Source: Bacteroides pyogenes DSM 20611 = JCM 6294
GTDB taxonomy: Bacteria; Bacteroidota; Bacteroidia; Bacteroidales; Bacteroidaceae
DNA length: 64,000 bases
Assembly (NCBI RefSeq): GCF_000428105.1
Contig: NZ_KE386625.1
Coordinates: forward strand, 2,951-66,950
Reading direction: 5' to 3'
Shown: positions 31,277 through 39,120 of the stretch, piece by piece
Position numbering within the stretch: the first letter of the stretch is position 1
Layout: the number at the start of each line of letters is the position of its first letter
Translations under genes and position numbers: made by a program
Notes under the pieces: generated by a model
Databases searched by the model: none
What the model was told of the DNA's origin: nothing
The model's input: the letters and a program-made list of their open reading frames with translations, nothing else

Positions 31277-31309
31277 AAAAAAGCCTTTCTCACAACTGTG
31301 AGAAAGGCT
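31277..31309 (-). terminator. attenuator terminator before ilvD
   Basis: On the minus strand AGCCTTTCTCACA (31309-31297) pairs with TGTGAGAAAGGCT (31294-31282), a 13-bp stem with a minimal loop, followed by a run of T (31282-31277). It ends 20 bases before the ilvD ATG, so if it forms the operon is not read. Confidence 0.92.
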
Positions 31310-31350
31310 CCTACAACTTATTATGCTCGAGATATGTATACATACAAAAA

Positions 31351-31361
31351 CCTTCCTCACA
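31351..31361 (-). promoter_or_regulatory. antiterminator segment of the ilv leader
   Basis: The minus strand reads TGTGAGGAAGG. It is complementary, with one G-U pair, to CCTTTCTCACA in the 5' arm of the terminator, so pairing here prevents the terminator. The segment overlaps the stop codon of the leader peptide: a ribosome that reaches the stop masks it, while one stalled upstream leaves it free. Confidence 0.8.
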
Positions 31362-31434
31362 TTCCTGATGAAACCACCACGACGCGAATAATATGCAAAG
31401 TTGCAAGGTTAATAGATGTATGTAGCACAATCAT
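31357..31434 (-). CDS. ilv operon leader peptide
   Basis: A 25-codon ORF, too short for ordinary gene calling, whose product starts MIVLHTSINL and ends IIRVVVVSSGM. Twelve of the 25 residues are Ile, Val or Leu, including two adjacent Ile and four consecutive Val codons just before the control region. That is the composition expected of an attenuator that senses charged tRNA-Ile, -Val and -Leu. It starts about 20 bases after the predicted transcription start and stops 48 bases before the terminator stem. Confidence 0.88.
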   Translation of the reverse strand: MIVLHTSINLATLHIIRVVVVSSGM

Positions 31435-31459
31435 TATATATACTTTATTTTCTTGTTTG

Positions 31460-31467
31460 CAAAGGTA
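31460..31467 (-). promoter_or_regulatory. promoter -7 box of the ilv operon
   Basis: The minus strand reads TACCTTTG, matching TAnnTTTG, 26 bases before the leader-peptide ATG. Confidence 0.65.
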
Positions 31468-31679
31468 AGGGCTTTTTTATTATTTCCAAACAAATCGACT
31501 AAAAAATGAAGATAAAAATATTTATTCGTAAGAATAGATAGAGATTTACAAGTCATTTTATTACTTTAATATAATAGATGAAAGGTTATACGCATACTAT
31601 GAATCGGTATATTTTCAAAGAAAAGCCCTTAATAATCTGAAATTTATCTTCTGCTTACCGTAGGAAAGCAAATAATTCG

Positions 31680-31687
31680 TATCTTTG
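31680..31687 (+). promoter_or_regulatory. promoter -7 box for the FKBP isomerase
   Basis: TATCTTTG matches TAnnTTTG, 49 bases before the ATG at 31736. Confidence 0.6.
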
Positions 31688-31735
31688 TCGCCCCCGTTTT
31701 TGCGGGATTCATTAACTAAGAAATATTAAAATCAG

Positions 31736-32344
31736 ATGGAAACAGCAGAAAACAAGTACATCACCGTTGCATACAGACTATATACAATGGAAGATGGTGA
31801 AAAAGAATTGTTCGAAGAAGCAAAAGCCGATCATCCTTTCCAATTTATTTCCGGATTGGGAACAACGCTTGAAGATTTCGAAAATCAGATAACGGTTTTG
31901 TCGAAAGGAGATAAGTTCGATTTTACCATTCCTGCCGACAAAGCGTACGGAGAGTATGACGAGCAACATGTCATCGAACTCCCCAAGCACATCTTCGAAG
32001 TAGACGGCGCATTCGACAAAGAACGCGTTAAAGAAGGAAACATCGTACCTCTTATGACCGCAGACGGACAGCAGGTAAACGCAAGCGTAGTAGAAATCAA
32101 AGAAGACGTAGTGGTAGTAGACCTGAATCACCCTTTGGCAGGAGCCAGCTTGATTTTCGAAGGAGAGGTGATTGAAAACCGTCCTGCCACGAATGAAGAG
32201 ATTCAGGAACTGGTAAAGATGATGAGCGGCGACGGTTGTGGATGTGGAAGTTGCGGTGATCACGGATGCGGCGATGGCTGCGGATGCGAAGAAAACAGTT
32301 GCGGATGCGGAAGCGACTGCGGTTGTGAAGGAAGCTGCCACTAA
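31736..32344 (+). CDS. FKBP-type peptidyl-prolyl isomerase, SlyD-like
   Basis: A cytoplasmic proline isomerase and chaperone. Residues 1-150 form the FKBP domain with an inserted chaperone flap (FDFTIPADKAYGEYDEQHVI; then VDLNHPLAGASLIFEGEV), as in SlyD. The last about 40 residues are a Gly-rich metal-binding tail with 11 Cys and 2 His (for example GDGCGCGSCGDHGCGDGCGC). In SlyD such a tail binds nickel; here the metal is inferred only. It has its own promoter and a terminator at 32507-32530. Confidence 0.9.
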   Translation: METAENKYITVAYRLYTMEDGEKELFEEAKADHPFQFISGLGTTLEDFENQITVLSKGDKFDFTIPADKAYGEYDEQHVIELPKHIFEVDGAFDKERVKEGNIVPLMTADGQQVNASVVEIKEDVVVVDLNHPLAGASLIFEGEVIENRPATNEEIQELVKMMSGDGCGCGSCGDHGCGDGCGCEENSCGCGSDCGCEGSCH

Positions 32345-32506
32345 ACCCGTGCTAATCTACTTTTAGATGCGGCCAACAAGTTTATGCGAACAGCCGGATT
32401 ACCTGTCCGGGTAGCCGAACTTGTAGATAAAACCGGAACTAATTCATTTTAAACCTTACCCAAGTTTACTAACTTTAGCGTATTCTTGGGTAAGTTCGTA
32501 TGCATG

Positions 32507-32530
32507 ACCGCCCGAGAATGGCGGGTTTTA
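32507..32530 (+). terminator. terminator after the FKBP gene, possibly shared
   Basis: ACCGCC pairs with GGCGG(G)T around the loop CGAGAAT, followed by TTTTATTT. It stands between the convergent FKBP gene and the cysteine desulfidase-like gene, reaching to its stop at 32528. Confidence 0.6.
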
Positions 32531-33808
32531 TTTATGCGTCATAATATCCAACACCATCTTATCTGTTTCATTCATTCCTTTCGAACCTATTTGGGTCAAG
32601 TTACGAATACTTTGATCCACATCTTCATCAATAATCCCCTCTACAGAAGTGACACAACGGTCTTCCATCGCCATCATTGCCGACAATACAGCTGTAGAAA
32701 CTCCTGTCGTCACTTTCAAGGCACAACTCGGTTTCGCCCCGTCGCAAATCATTCCCGTTAGGTTTGCAATCATATTTTGAACGGCAAAAGCCACTCGGTC
32801 ATAATCCCCTCCCATCAACCAGGTTATTCCGCAACTGGATCCCGTAGCTGCCACTACGCAACCGCAAAGAGCTGACAAGCGTCCCAAGCTTTGCTTGATG
32901 TAAATAACCGTCAGGTGGCTAAGCACCAAAGCGCGAATCAACTCTTCTTCGGTCTTGCCGTTTTCTTCGGCATAAATCACCACCGGCAACGTAGCAGAGA
33001 TTCCTTGATTTCCGCTGCCCGAATTGCTCATCACGGGAATCATTGCGCCTGCCATACGCGCGTCGCATGCACCTGAGGTATAAGAAAGAATACGTGAAAA
33101 CACAGTATCGCCCAGCACTTTACTTCTCTGTGTTCCACAAAGCATTTTACCCAACGAGTGTCCGTAATCGCCCTTGAAAGACTGCTCCGCCGCTGCTTTA
33201 TTCAAACGAGCCGTATCCAGAATAAAACGAATATCGTCCAACGGAGTGGTCAATGCGAACTCGTACACCTTACGCAGGTTGAGGTCTAGCGTATGCTCGT
33301 TGTCTTCTTCCTGAGGCACCTGCTGCACATCAAGTAGCACTTCGCCATCACAAGCCAGATAAACGAACGAAGTATGCCCGCCTGCAATAATGGCAGTGGA
33401 TTTCCGTCCGTTTGCCTCGCAAATCGCTTCAATATAAAGCTTTTCGGATATGTCTTTTTTCAAAGCGATACGAATGCGTTTCTCATCGATTAAGCGTTTG
33501 CCGCGTTCTACCGCTTCAGGCGTGCAGTCTTTCAGCACTTCCAGCTGGTAAGCGGATTTACCGATCAAAGCTCCCAAAGCTACGGCTATGGGAAGCCCGA
33601 TCATTCCCGTCCCCGGTATTCCCACTCCCATCGCGTTCTTCAGAACATTGGCACTCAAGAATACATTCACCCGTTCAGGCTTACAATCCAATAATTCGGC
33701 AGCCTTGGCAACACACAGAGCAACCGCTATCGGTTCGGTACAGCCGATAGCAGGAACCACTTCTTCCTTTATCAGCTCTATAATCTGTTTTCTTTCTGAT
33801 TCGGTCAT
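32528..33808 (-). CDS. UPF0597 / L-cysteine desulfidase-like (serine dehydratase alpha-related) enzyme
   Basis: A 426-residue protein of the CyuA/YhaM family, whose studied members break L-cysteine into pyruvate, ammonia and sulfide using an Fe-S cluster. Cysteines that could bind a cluster are in VPAIGCTEPIAVAL (about 23), LCGCVVAATGSSCG and MICDGAKPSCALK. MSNSGSGNQGISATLP is the family's Ser/Gly-rich substrate loop. It has its own promoter (33831-33838). Substrate is assigned from family only; serine or a related amino acid is an alternative. Confidence 0.85.
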   Translation of the reverse strand: MTESERKQIIELIKEEVVPAIGCTEPIAVALCVAKAAELLDCKPERVNVFLSANVLKNAMGVGIPGTGMIGLPIAVALGALIGKSAYQLEVLKDCTPEAVERGKRLIDEKRIRIALKKDISEKLYIEAICEANGRKSTAIIAGGHTSFVYLACDGEVLLDVQQVPQEEDNEHTLDLNLRKVYEFALTTPLDDIRFILDTARLNKAAAEQSFKGDYGHSLGKMLCGTQRSKVLGDTVFSRILSYTSGACDARMAGAMIPVMSNSGSGNQGISATLPVVIYAEENGKTEEELIRALVLSHLTVIYIKQSLGRLSALCGCVVAATGSSCGITWLMGGDYDRVAFAVQNMIANLTGMICDGAKPSCALKVTTGVSTAVLSAMMAMEDRCVTSVEGIIDEDVDQSIRNLTQIGSKGMNETDKMVLDIMTHK

Positions 33809-33830
33809 AAAGGTTTTGTTTATTCAGCTA

Positions 33831-33838
33831 CAAAAATA
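33831..33838 (-). promoter_or_regulatory. promoter -7 box for the desulfidase-like gene
   Basis: The minus strand reads TATTTTTG, 23 bases before the ATG at 33808. The rest of 33840-34100 holds nothing I can identify. Confidence 0.5.
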
Positions 33839-34101
33839 GGAAATAATAGATTGATATGTATATTTTCTGCATCTTTATCTTTTTACTTTCAGGGATCAAG
33901 AAAGATTTCCCAGCCGATATAACCTCACGGGTGTATATCATTCGATTCAAAATCAGGAGTTAGCAGAAATAACCAAAGACTCTCATAAACCTCACAATAC
34001 CGGCTCGTCCTCCGGACCTGCATCGGTTTCCAGATCTGCATACCACCAACAAGGGTTTCACCGTTTGCTCACTCAGCCTACAAAGAAGTAAAACAAAAGA
34101 T

Positions 34102-34176
34102 TCAACTCCCAAAAGATGAAACAACAAAAATCAACCGAAATAGATTGAAATAGAAAATTCAACCGAAATAAGTTGA
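34102..34176. promoter_or_regulatory. three candidate operators before satD
   Basis: Three similar 18-bp sites start at 34102, 34131 and 34159 (spacing 29 and 28). Sites 2 and 3 read TCAACCGAAATAGATTGA and TCAACCGAAATAAGTTGA, imperfect inverted repeats TCAA-N10-TTGA; site 1 is weaker (ends TGA). Site 3 covers the likely -33 TTG (34173-34175), so binding there should repress. The satD product has its own helix-turn-helix. Confidence 0.55.
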
Positions 34177-34194
34177 TAATACGAAGAGTGTTAT

Positions 34195-34202
34195 TATATT
34201 TG
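34195..34202 (+). promoter_or_regulatory. promoter -7 box for satD
   Basis: TATATTTG matches TAnnTTTG; the candidate -33 TTG is 19 bases upstream. The satD ATG follows 26 bases later. Confidence 0.6.
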
Positions 34203-34228
34203 CTAACAAATCAAGCAAGAAAAAAGCT

Positions 34229-34885
34229 ATGGACATAAAAGGAGTAATTACCGGAGACATTGTAGGTTCCACACATATCGCAACAAAGTGGCGGGAACAG
34301 CTATTGAACGATATACACGACACCATCACCGAACTGACGCAGATAGACGCTTCTCTAAGAATAGAATTCTACAGAGGAGACAGTTTTCAGATTGTTTCCG
34401 GAAACCCGCAAGAGACTCTCAGAATTGCCATTCTTTTACGAGCTCGCCTTATCAGCAGCACCCCGAAAGGAATGCCATCCTGGGACGCTCGCCTGTCGAT
34501 AGGCATAGGCGAAGTATCTTTCACCTCAGAACATATCGTCACTTCCGACGGGGAAGCTTTCCGGCTCTCAGGAAGAGGCTTGGACGAAATCGGCAAACAA
34601 AGGCTGCAAATAAAAACCAAATGGGAGACAGTAAACGAAGAACTTAAAGTAAACACATCGTTTGCCGACGACATTATTTCCGGCTGGAGTGTCACGCAGT
34701 CGAAAGCGGTTTATTACGCATTGCTCAATCGGGCAGCAACACAAAAAGAAATCGGGCAGCAAATCGGGAGTTCATATCAAAATGTAAGCAAACTATTGGT
34801 AAATGCCAAAATCTCACTGATAGAAATGTATATAGACCGGTATTCAACACTCATTCAAAAGAAGTTATCAATATGCACACATTAA
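34229..34885 (+). CDS. SatD family protein: nucleotide-cyclase-like domain plus helix-turn-helix
   Basis: Residues 1-130 look like a class III nucleotide cyclase: VITGDIVGST (Asp10) parallels the first metal-binding motif (DIVGST), FYRGDSFQIV (Asp51) the second (GDG), ARLSIGIGEV the strand IGIHTGEV, and GEAFRLSGRGLDE (Arg116) the N-x3-R motif, here with Arg in place of Asn. Residues about 167-196 (TQKEIGQQIGSSYQNVSKLL) are a helix-turn-helix. So the protein may sense or make a nucleotide and bind DNA. No activity is established by sequence. The next gene overlaps it by 13 bases, so both are made together. Confidence 0.82.
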   Translation: MDIKGVITGDIVGSTHIATKWREQLLNDIHDTITELTQIDASLRIEFYRGDSFQIVSGNPQETLRIAILLRARLISSTPKGMPSWDARLSIGIGEVSFTSEHIVTSDGEAFRLSGRGLDEIGKQRLQIKTKWETVNEELKVNTSFADDIISGWSVTQSKAVYYALLNRAATQKEIGQQIGSSYQNVSKLLVNAKISLIEMYIDRYSTLIQKKLSICTH

Positions 34886-35631
34886 CGCTCATCAAACTGC
34901 TATTCGCTCACTTCATTACCGACTTCGCACTTCAGCCCAAAAAGCTGCTTGAAGCAAAGAAAGGAAAAGGGCCTCAAAGACATCTCGCCCTTTTCATCCA
35001 CAGTCTTCTTCATGCCGCAACGGTTTACATCGTACTCGGGGAATGGACAAACTGGATTGTCCCCACCATCATCCTGCTGAGCCACTGGAGCATCGACTGG
35101 TTTAAAGTATGCCGTCCCCAAGAGACTATACACATGTTTCTTTCAGACCAAGCCGCCCACATCACCGTCATCGGCTTTATATGGCTTCTCCTCTTCTCCG
35201 GAAACGCAACCTTAAAAGATTGGCTCGAACAAAATTGGAACAACAGAAGTTTTTGGATAATTGTCACTGCATACATATTCATATTGCATCCTACTTCCAT
35301 TCTATTGGGGCAGTTTATCAAAAGATGGATCCCTCACCCTCCCAAACAAGAAGAACAACAAAGCCCGGAGCTTAAAAAAGACATTGAGGAAAAGAGTCTG
35401 CCGCAAGCGGGAAAATGGATAGGCTATTTTGAACGCATACTGATACTGACCTTTATACTGACTCACCATTACGAAGGGATAGGTTTCCTCCTGGCTGCAA
35501 AGTCTATTTTCCGGTTCGGAGAATTAAGCAAACCGTCCGAAATAAAAAATACGGAATACGTACTGGTGGGCACGCTTGCCAGTTTCACCATTGCCTGCCT
35601 CGTAGGAGTTATAGCGGAAAAGCTGCTTTAA
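34873..35631 (+). CDS. DUF3307 family polytopic membrane protein
   Basis: A 252-residue inner-membrane protein with six or seven hydrophobic segments, beginning LIKLLFAHFITDFALQ (residues 6-21). Polar residues recur within the helices: His/Asp in AHFITDFALQPK, His in IHSLLHAATVY and SHWSIDWFK, and HH in LTHHYEGIGF. Such buried His/Asp sets suggest a metal site or proton path, though no function is known to me. A cytoplasmic insert (about 155-185) is rich in Glu and Lys. It overlaps satD, which points to one functional unit. Confidence 0.82.
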   Translation: MHTLTLIKLLFAHFITDFALQPKKLLEAKKGKGPQRHLALFIHSLLHAATVYIVLGEWTNWIVPTIILLSHWSIDWFKVCRPQETIHMFLSDQAAHITVIGFIWLLLFSGNATLKDWLEQNWNNRSFWIIVTAYIFILHPTSILLGQFIKRWIPHPPKQEEQQSPELKKDIEEKSLPQAGKWIGYFERILILTFILTHHYEGIGFLLAAKSIFRFGELSKPSEIKNTEYVLVGTLASFTIACLVGVIAEKLL

Positions 35632-35717
35632 AATACTGTTTACACCACCCCGACTGTAGCAGAAGTATTATAAAGAAAAAGAAAGAGGATATCCTTTTCG
35701 GAAACCCTCTTCTCATG

Positions 35718-35790
35718 TGACCCCGGTGCGATTCAAACGCACGACCTTCAGAACCGGAATCTGACGCTCTATTCACTAAGCTACGGAGCC
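35718..35790 (-). tRNA. tRNA-Arg (anticodon CCG)
   Basis: The minus strand gives a 73-nt cloverleaf: acceptor GGCTCCG with CGGGGTC (two wobbles), anticodon stem CAGA/TCTG around loop TTCCGGT (anticodon CCG, reads CGG), T arm GTGCG/CGCAC. CCA is not fully encoded. Confidence 0.94.
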
Positions 35791-35979
35791 ATTCTTTTTC
35801 TAATGCGAGGGCAAAAGTAGAAAAAAACTTCGCATTTTCCTAATGATTTTTTCTTTTTTATACTCCCCAAAACATAAATCTCTCTGTAGCAGTTGATATT
35901 TTGAAACGTCTAAAAGGGAATACTTAATCAAATTGACAATCTTTTAGAGAAAACAAAATACATCTATCAATATAATTTC

Positions 35980-35987
35980 TACCTTTG
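35980..35987 (+). promoter_or_regulatory. promoter -7 box for asnA-ung
   Basis: TACCTTTG matches TAnnTTTG, 24 bases before the asnA ATG. It overlaps an upstream in-frame TTG, excluding that as the start. Confidence 0.6.
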
Positions 35988-36011
35988 CCGACAAATAACA
36001 TTTTAGGATAT

Positions 36012-37049
36012 ATGAGTTACTTAATAAAGCCTCAAAACTATAAACCTCTGCTCGATTTAAAACAAACCGAACTGGGAATAAAGAAAATAAAAGAGTTTTT
36101 CCAACTCAACCTGTCGTCGGAACTACGCCTTCGCCGTGTCACAGCCCCTCTCTTCGTACTGAAAGGGATGGGAATCAACGATGATTTGAACGGAATAGAG
36201 CGACCGGTTTCTTTCCCGATCAAAGATTTGGGAGATGCGAAGGCCGAAGTAGTACACTCGCTGGCCAAATGGAAAAGATTGACTCTGGCCGATTACAACA
36301 TCGAACCGGGATACGGCATTTATACCGATATGAATGCTATCCGCGCAGATGAGGAGTTGGGAAACCTTCATTCGCTTTATGTCGATCAGTGGGACTGGGA
36401 GCGGGTGATAACGGATGAAGACAGAAACATAAATTTTCTGAAAGAGATTGTCAACCGCATCTATGCAGCCATGATCCGCACAGAATATATGGTGTACGAA
36501 ATGTATCCACAAATCAAACCTTGCCTGCCCCCGAAGCTGCATTTTATTCATGCCGAAGAGTTGTACCGGCTCTACCCGAAGCTGGAGCCGAAGGATAGGG
36601 AACATGCCATCTGTCAGAAGTACGGAGCGGTGTTCATCATCGGCATTGGTTGCGAGCTGAGCGACGGGCAAAAACACGACGGACGCGCACCGGACTACGA
36701 CGACTATACTACAAAGGGGTTGAACGACTTGCCCGGACTAAACGGCGATTTGCTGCTTTGGGACGAAGTGTTGCAACGTTCCATCGAACTTTCATCCATG
36801 GGAATCCGTGTGAACAAAGAGGTGTTGCTGCAACAGCTTAAGGAAAAGAACGAAGAAAGCAGGCTCGAACTATACTTCCACAAGCGGCTGATAAACGGAA
36901 CGCTTCCTCTTTCCATCGGCGGAGGCATCGGACAATCGCGCCTTTGCATGTATTATCTTCGCAAAGCCCACATCGGAGAGATACAAGCCAGCATTTGGCC
37001 CGATGAAATGCGCCAAAAATGTGAAGAACTCGACATACATCTTATTTAG
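36012..37049 (+). CDS. asnA: aspartate-ammonia ligase (asparagine synthetase A)
   Basis: Makes asparagine from aspartate, ammonia and ATP. The 345 residues belong to the class II aminoacyl-tRNA synthetase fold: ELRLRRVTAPLFVLKG at the start, HSLAKWKRLTLADYNI, YVDQWDWERVI, and the C-terminal GGGIGQSRLCMYYLRKAHIGE (Gly-rich ATP motif). The start at 36012 follows the promoter box. The ung gene starts 2 bases after the stop. Confidence 0.95.
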   Translation: MSYLIKPQNYKPLLDLKQTELGIKKIKEFFQLNLSSELRLRRVTAPLFVLKGMGINDDLNGIERPVSFPIKDLGDAKAEVVHSLAKWKRLTLADYNIEPGYGIYTDMNAIRADEELGNLHSLYVDQWDWERVITDEDRNINFLKEIVNRIYAAMIRTEYMVYEMYPQIKPCLPPKLHFIHAEELYRLYPKLEPKDREHAICQKYGAVFIIGIGCELSDGQKHDGRAPDYDDYTTKGLNDLPGLNGDLLLWDEVLQRSIELSSMGIRVNKEVLLQQLKEKNEESRLELYFHKRLINGTLPLSIGGGIGQSRLCMYYLRKAHIGEIQASIWPDEMRQKCEELDIHLI

Positions 37050-37051
37050 CC

Positions 37052-37714
37052 ATGAACGTTCAGATAGAAGAAAGCTGGAAAAAACGCTTACAACCGGAAT
37101 TTGAGAAAGACTACTTCCGCGCCTTGACGGAATTCGTCAGAAATGAATACACCCAACACCGGATATTTCCACCGGGAAGACTGATATTCAACGCTTTCAA
37201 CCTTTGCCCGTTCGACCGGGTGAAAGTTGTGATCATCGGGCAAGATCCGTACCACGGACCGGGACAAGCGCACGGTTTGTGCTTCTCGGTGAACGACGGC
37301 ATTCCCTTTCCCCCTTCACTGGTCAACATTTTCAAAGAAATAAAAGCGGATACGGGCACCGAACCACCCGCTACAGGCAATCTCACCCGATGGGCAGAAC
37401 AAGGAATACTCTTGCTCAACGCTACACTTACTGTAAGGGCGCACCAAGCCGGCTCTCATCAAAACCGTGGATGGGAAACGTTTACCGATGCCGCCATACG
37501 CTCTCTGGCAGAAGAGAAAGAACATTTGGTATTCATCTTATGGGGAGCATACGCGCAACGGAAAGGAGCTTTCATCAACCGGAGCAGACACTTGGTACTC
37601 ACTTCGGCACATCCGTCTCCGCTTTCCGCCTACAACGGTTTCTTCGGCAACAAGCATTTCAGCCAAACAAACGAATACTTAAAGGCACACGGAGAAAGCG
37701 AAATAGTCTGGTAA
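37052..37714 (+). CDS. ung: uracil-DNA glycosylase
   Basis: Removes uracil from DNA. Family 1 motifs are all present in 220 residues: VVIIGQDPYHGPGQAHG (catalytic Asp and Tyr, about residue 63), GILLLNATLTV, FILWGAYAQRKG, and HPSPLSAYNGFFG (catalytic His and intercalation loop). It is coupled to asnA, 2 bases away. Confidence 0.96.
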   Translation: MNVQIEESWKKRLQPEFEKDYFRALTEFVRNEYTQHRIFPPGRLIFNAFNLCPFDRVKVVIIGQDPYHGPGQAHGLCFSVNDGIPFPPSLVNIFKEIKADTGTEPPATGNLTRWAEQGILLLNATLTVRAHQAGSHQNRGWETFTDAAIRSLAEEKEHLVFILWGAYAQRKGAFINRSRHLVLTSAHPSPLSAYNGFFGNKHFSQTNEYLKAHGESEIVW

Positions 37715-37899
37715 CAGAAACCACCATCTTTCAACAAACTTATGGTAAGATAGCTCCATACCTATACAGAAACAGACATTGCCTGAGTCACATGCCTGCC
37801 TGTCAGCCAATTCAAAACTTTTTAAAAGATTCAAAATCAAAAATTCGGTTTGAGAGAACCTCTTCTGCTTTGATTGTTGGCTGATAGAAAAAAAAAGAG

Positions 37900-37907
37900 T
37901 AATTTTG
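37900..37907 (+). promoter_or_regulatory. promoter -7 box for the purM-like gene
   Basis: TAATTTTG matches TAnnTTTG and lies 33 bases before the ATG at 37940, excluding the longer ORF start at 37874. Confidence 0.58.
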
Positions 37908-37939
37908 CCGCTGTATACAAAACATCAATTCTATCATTC

Positions 37940-39106
37940 ATGAGCAACCAACGATACATGATGAGAGGCGTCAGCGCATCCAAAGAAGATGTGCACAATG
38001 CCATCAAGAACATAGACAAAGGAATCTTCCCGAAAGCTTTTTGTAAAATCATTCCCGATATATTGGGAGGCGATCCCGAATATTGCAACATCATGCATGC
38101 CGACGGCGCCGGAACAAAATCGTCGCTGGCATATATGTATTGGAAAGAAACGGGCGACTTGTCCGTATGGAAAGGAATCGCACAAGACGCGCTGATCATG
38201 AACATCGACGACTTGCTCTGCGTGGGAGCGGTAGACAATATCCTGGTTTCTTCTACCATCGGGCGCAACAAGTTGCTGATTCCGGGCGAAGTGATTTCCG
38301 CCATCATCAACGGAACGGACGAACTTCTGGCCGAACTCCGCGAAATGGGAGTAGGTGTATATGCAACCGGCGGAGAAACCGCCGACGTGGGCGACTTGGT
38401 ACGCACCATCATTGTCGACTCTACAGTGACCTGCCGCATGAAACGATCGGATGTGATAGACAACGCCAACATCCGGCCGGGCGATGTCATCGTAGGACTG
38501 GCCTCTTACGGAAAAGCGACTTACGAGAAAGAATATAACGGAGGTATGGGCAGCAACGGACTGACCAGTGCCCGCCACGATGTATTCGGCAAATATCTTG
38601 CGGCGAAGTATCCCGAGAGTTATGACGCCGCCGTGCCCGAAGAGTTGGTATATTCGGGAAAGCTGAATTTGACCGATGCGGTGGAAGACTCTCCGCTGAA
38701 TGCGGGAAAACTGGTGCTCTCTCCTACCCGCACATACGCGCCCGTAGTGAAGAAACTCCTCGATGCCCTGCGTCCGGAAATACACGGAATGGTGCACTGC
38801 TCAGGCGGAGCGCAGACCAAAATCCTGCACTTCGTAGACGAGGTACGCGTGGTGAAAGACAATCTTTTCCCTGTTCCTCCTTTATTCAGAACCATTCAGG
38901 AGCAAAGCGGAACAGACTGGTCGGAAATGTACAAAGTATTCAATATGGGGCACCGCCTCGAAGTTTATCTTTCGCCCGAACACGCCGCGGAAGTCATCGC
39001 CATTTCCGAGTCTTTCGGCATTCCCGCGCAAATTGTCGGACGAGTGGAGGCAAGCGACCGAAAAGAATTGATCATTCAAAGCGAATTCGGAGAGTTCAGA
39101 TATTAA
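37940..39106 (+). CDS. purM: AIR synthase (PurM)-related protein
   Basis: The 388 residues match phosphoribosylformylglycinamidine cyclo-ligase, the fifth step of purine synthesis, in the long form of Bacteroidota. Visible: MRGVSASKEDVHNAI, MHADGAGTKSSLAYMYWKE (ATP/substrate loop), IAQDALIMNIDDLLCVGA (metal Asp pair), YATGGETADVGDLVRT, and SYGKATYEKEYNGGMGSNG. A strict purM call is likely but a paralogue cannot be excluded without comparison. The start is set by the promoter box at 37900. Confidence 0.85.
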   Translation: MSNQRYMMRGVSASKEDVHNAIKNIDKGIFPKAFCKIIPDILGGDPEYCNIMHADGAGTKSSLAYMYWKETGDLSVWKGIAQDALIMNIDDLLCVGAVDNILVSSTIGRNKLLIPGEVISAIINGTDELLAELREMGVGVYATGGETADVGDLVRTIIVDSTVTCRMKRSDVIDNANIRPGDVIVGLASYGKATYEKEYNGGMGSNGLTSARHDVFGKYLAAKYPESYDAAVPEELVYSGKLNLTDAVEDSPLNAGKLVLSPTRTYAPVVKKLLDALRPEIHGMVHCSGGAQTKILHFVDEVRVVKDNLFPVPPLFRTIQEQSGTDWSEMYKVFNMGHRLEVYLSPEHAAEVIAISESFGIPAQIVGRVEASDRKELIIQSEFGEFRY

Positions 39107-39120
39107 AATAAGCCCATAAA

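Noticed and set aside
37874..37939. Upstream start for the purM-like gene
   Set aside because: The -7 box at 37900-37907 lies inside it; the ATG at 37940 gives the family's normal N-terminus.
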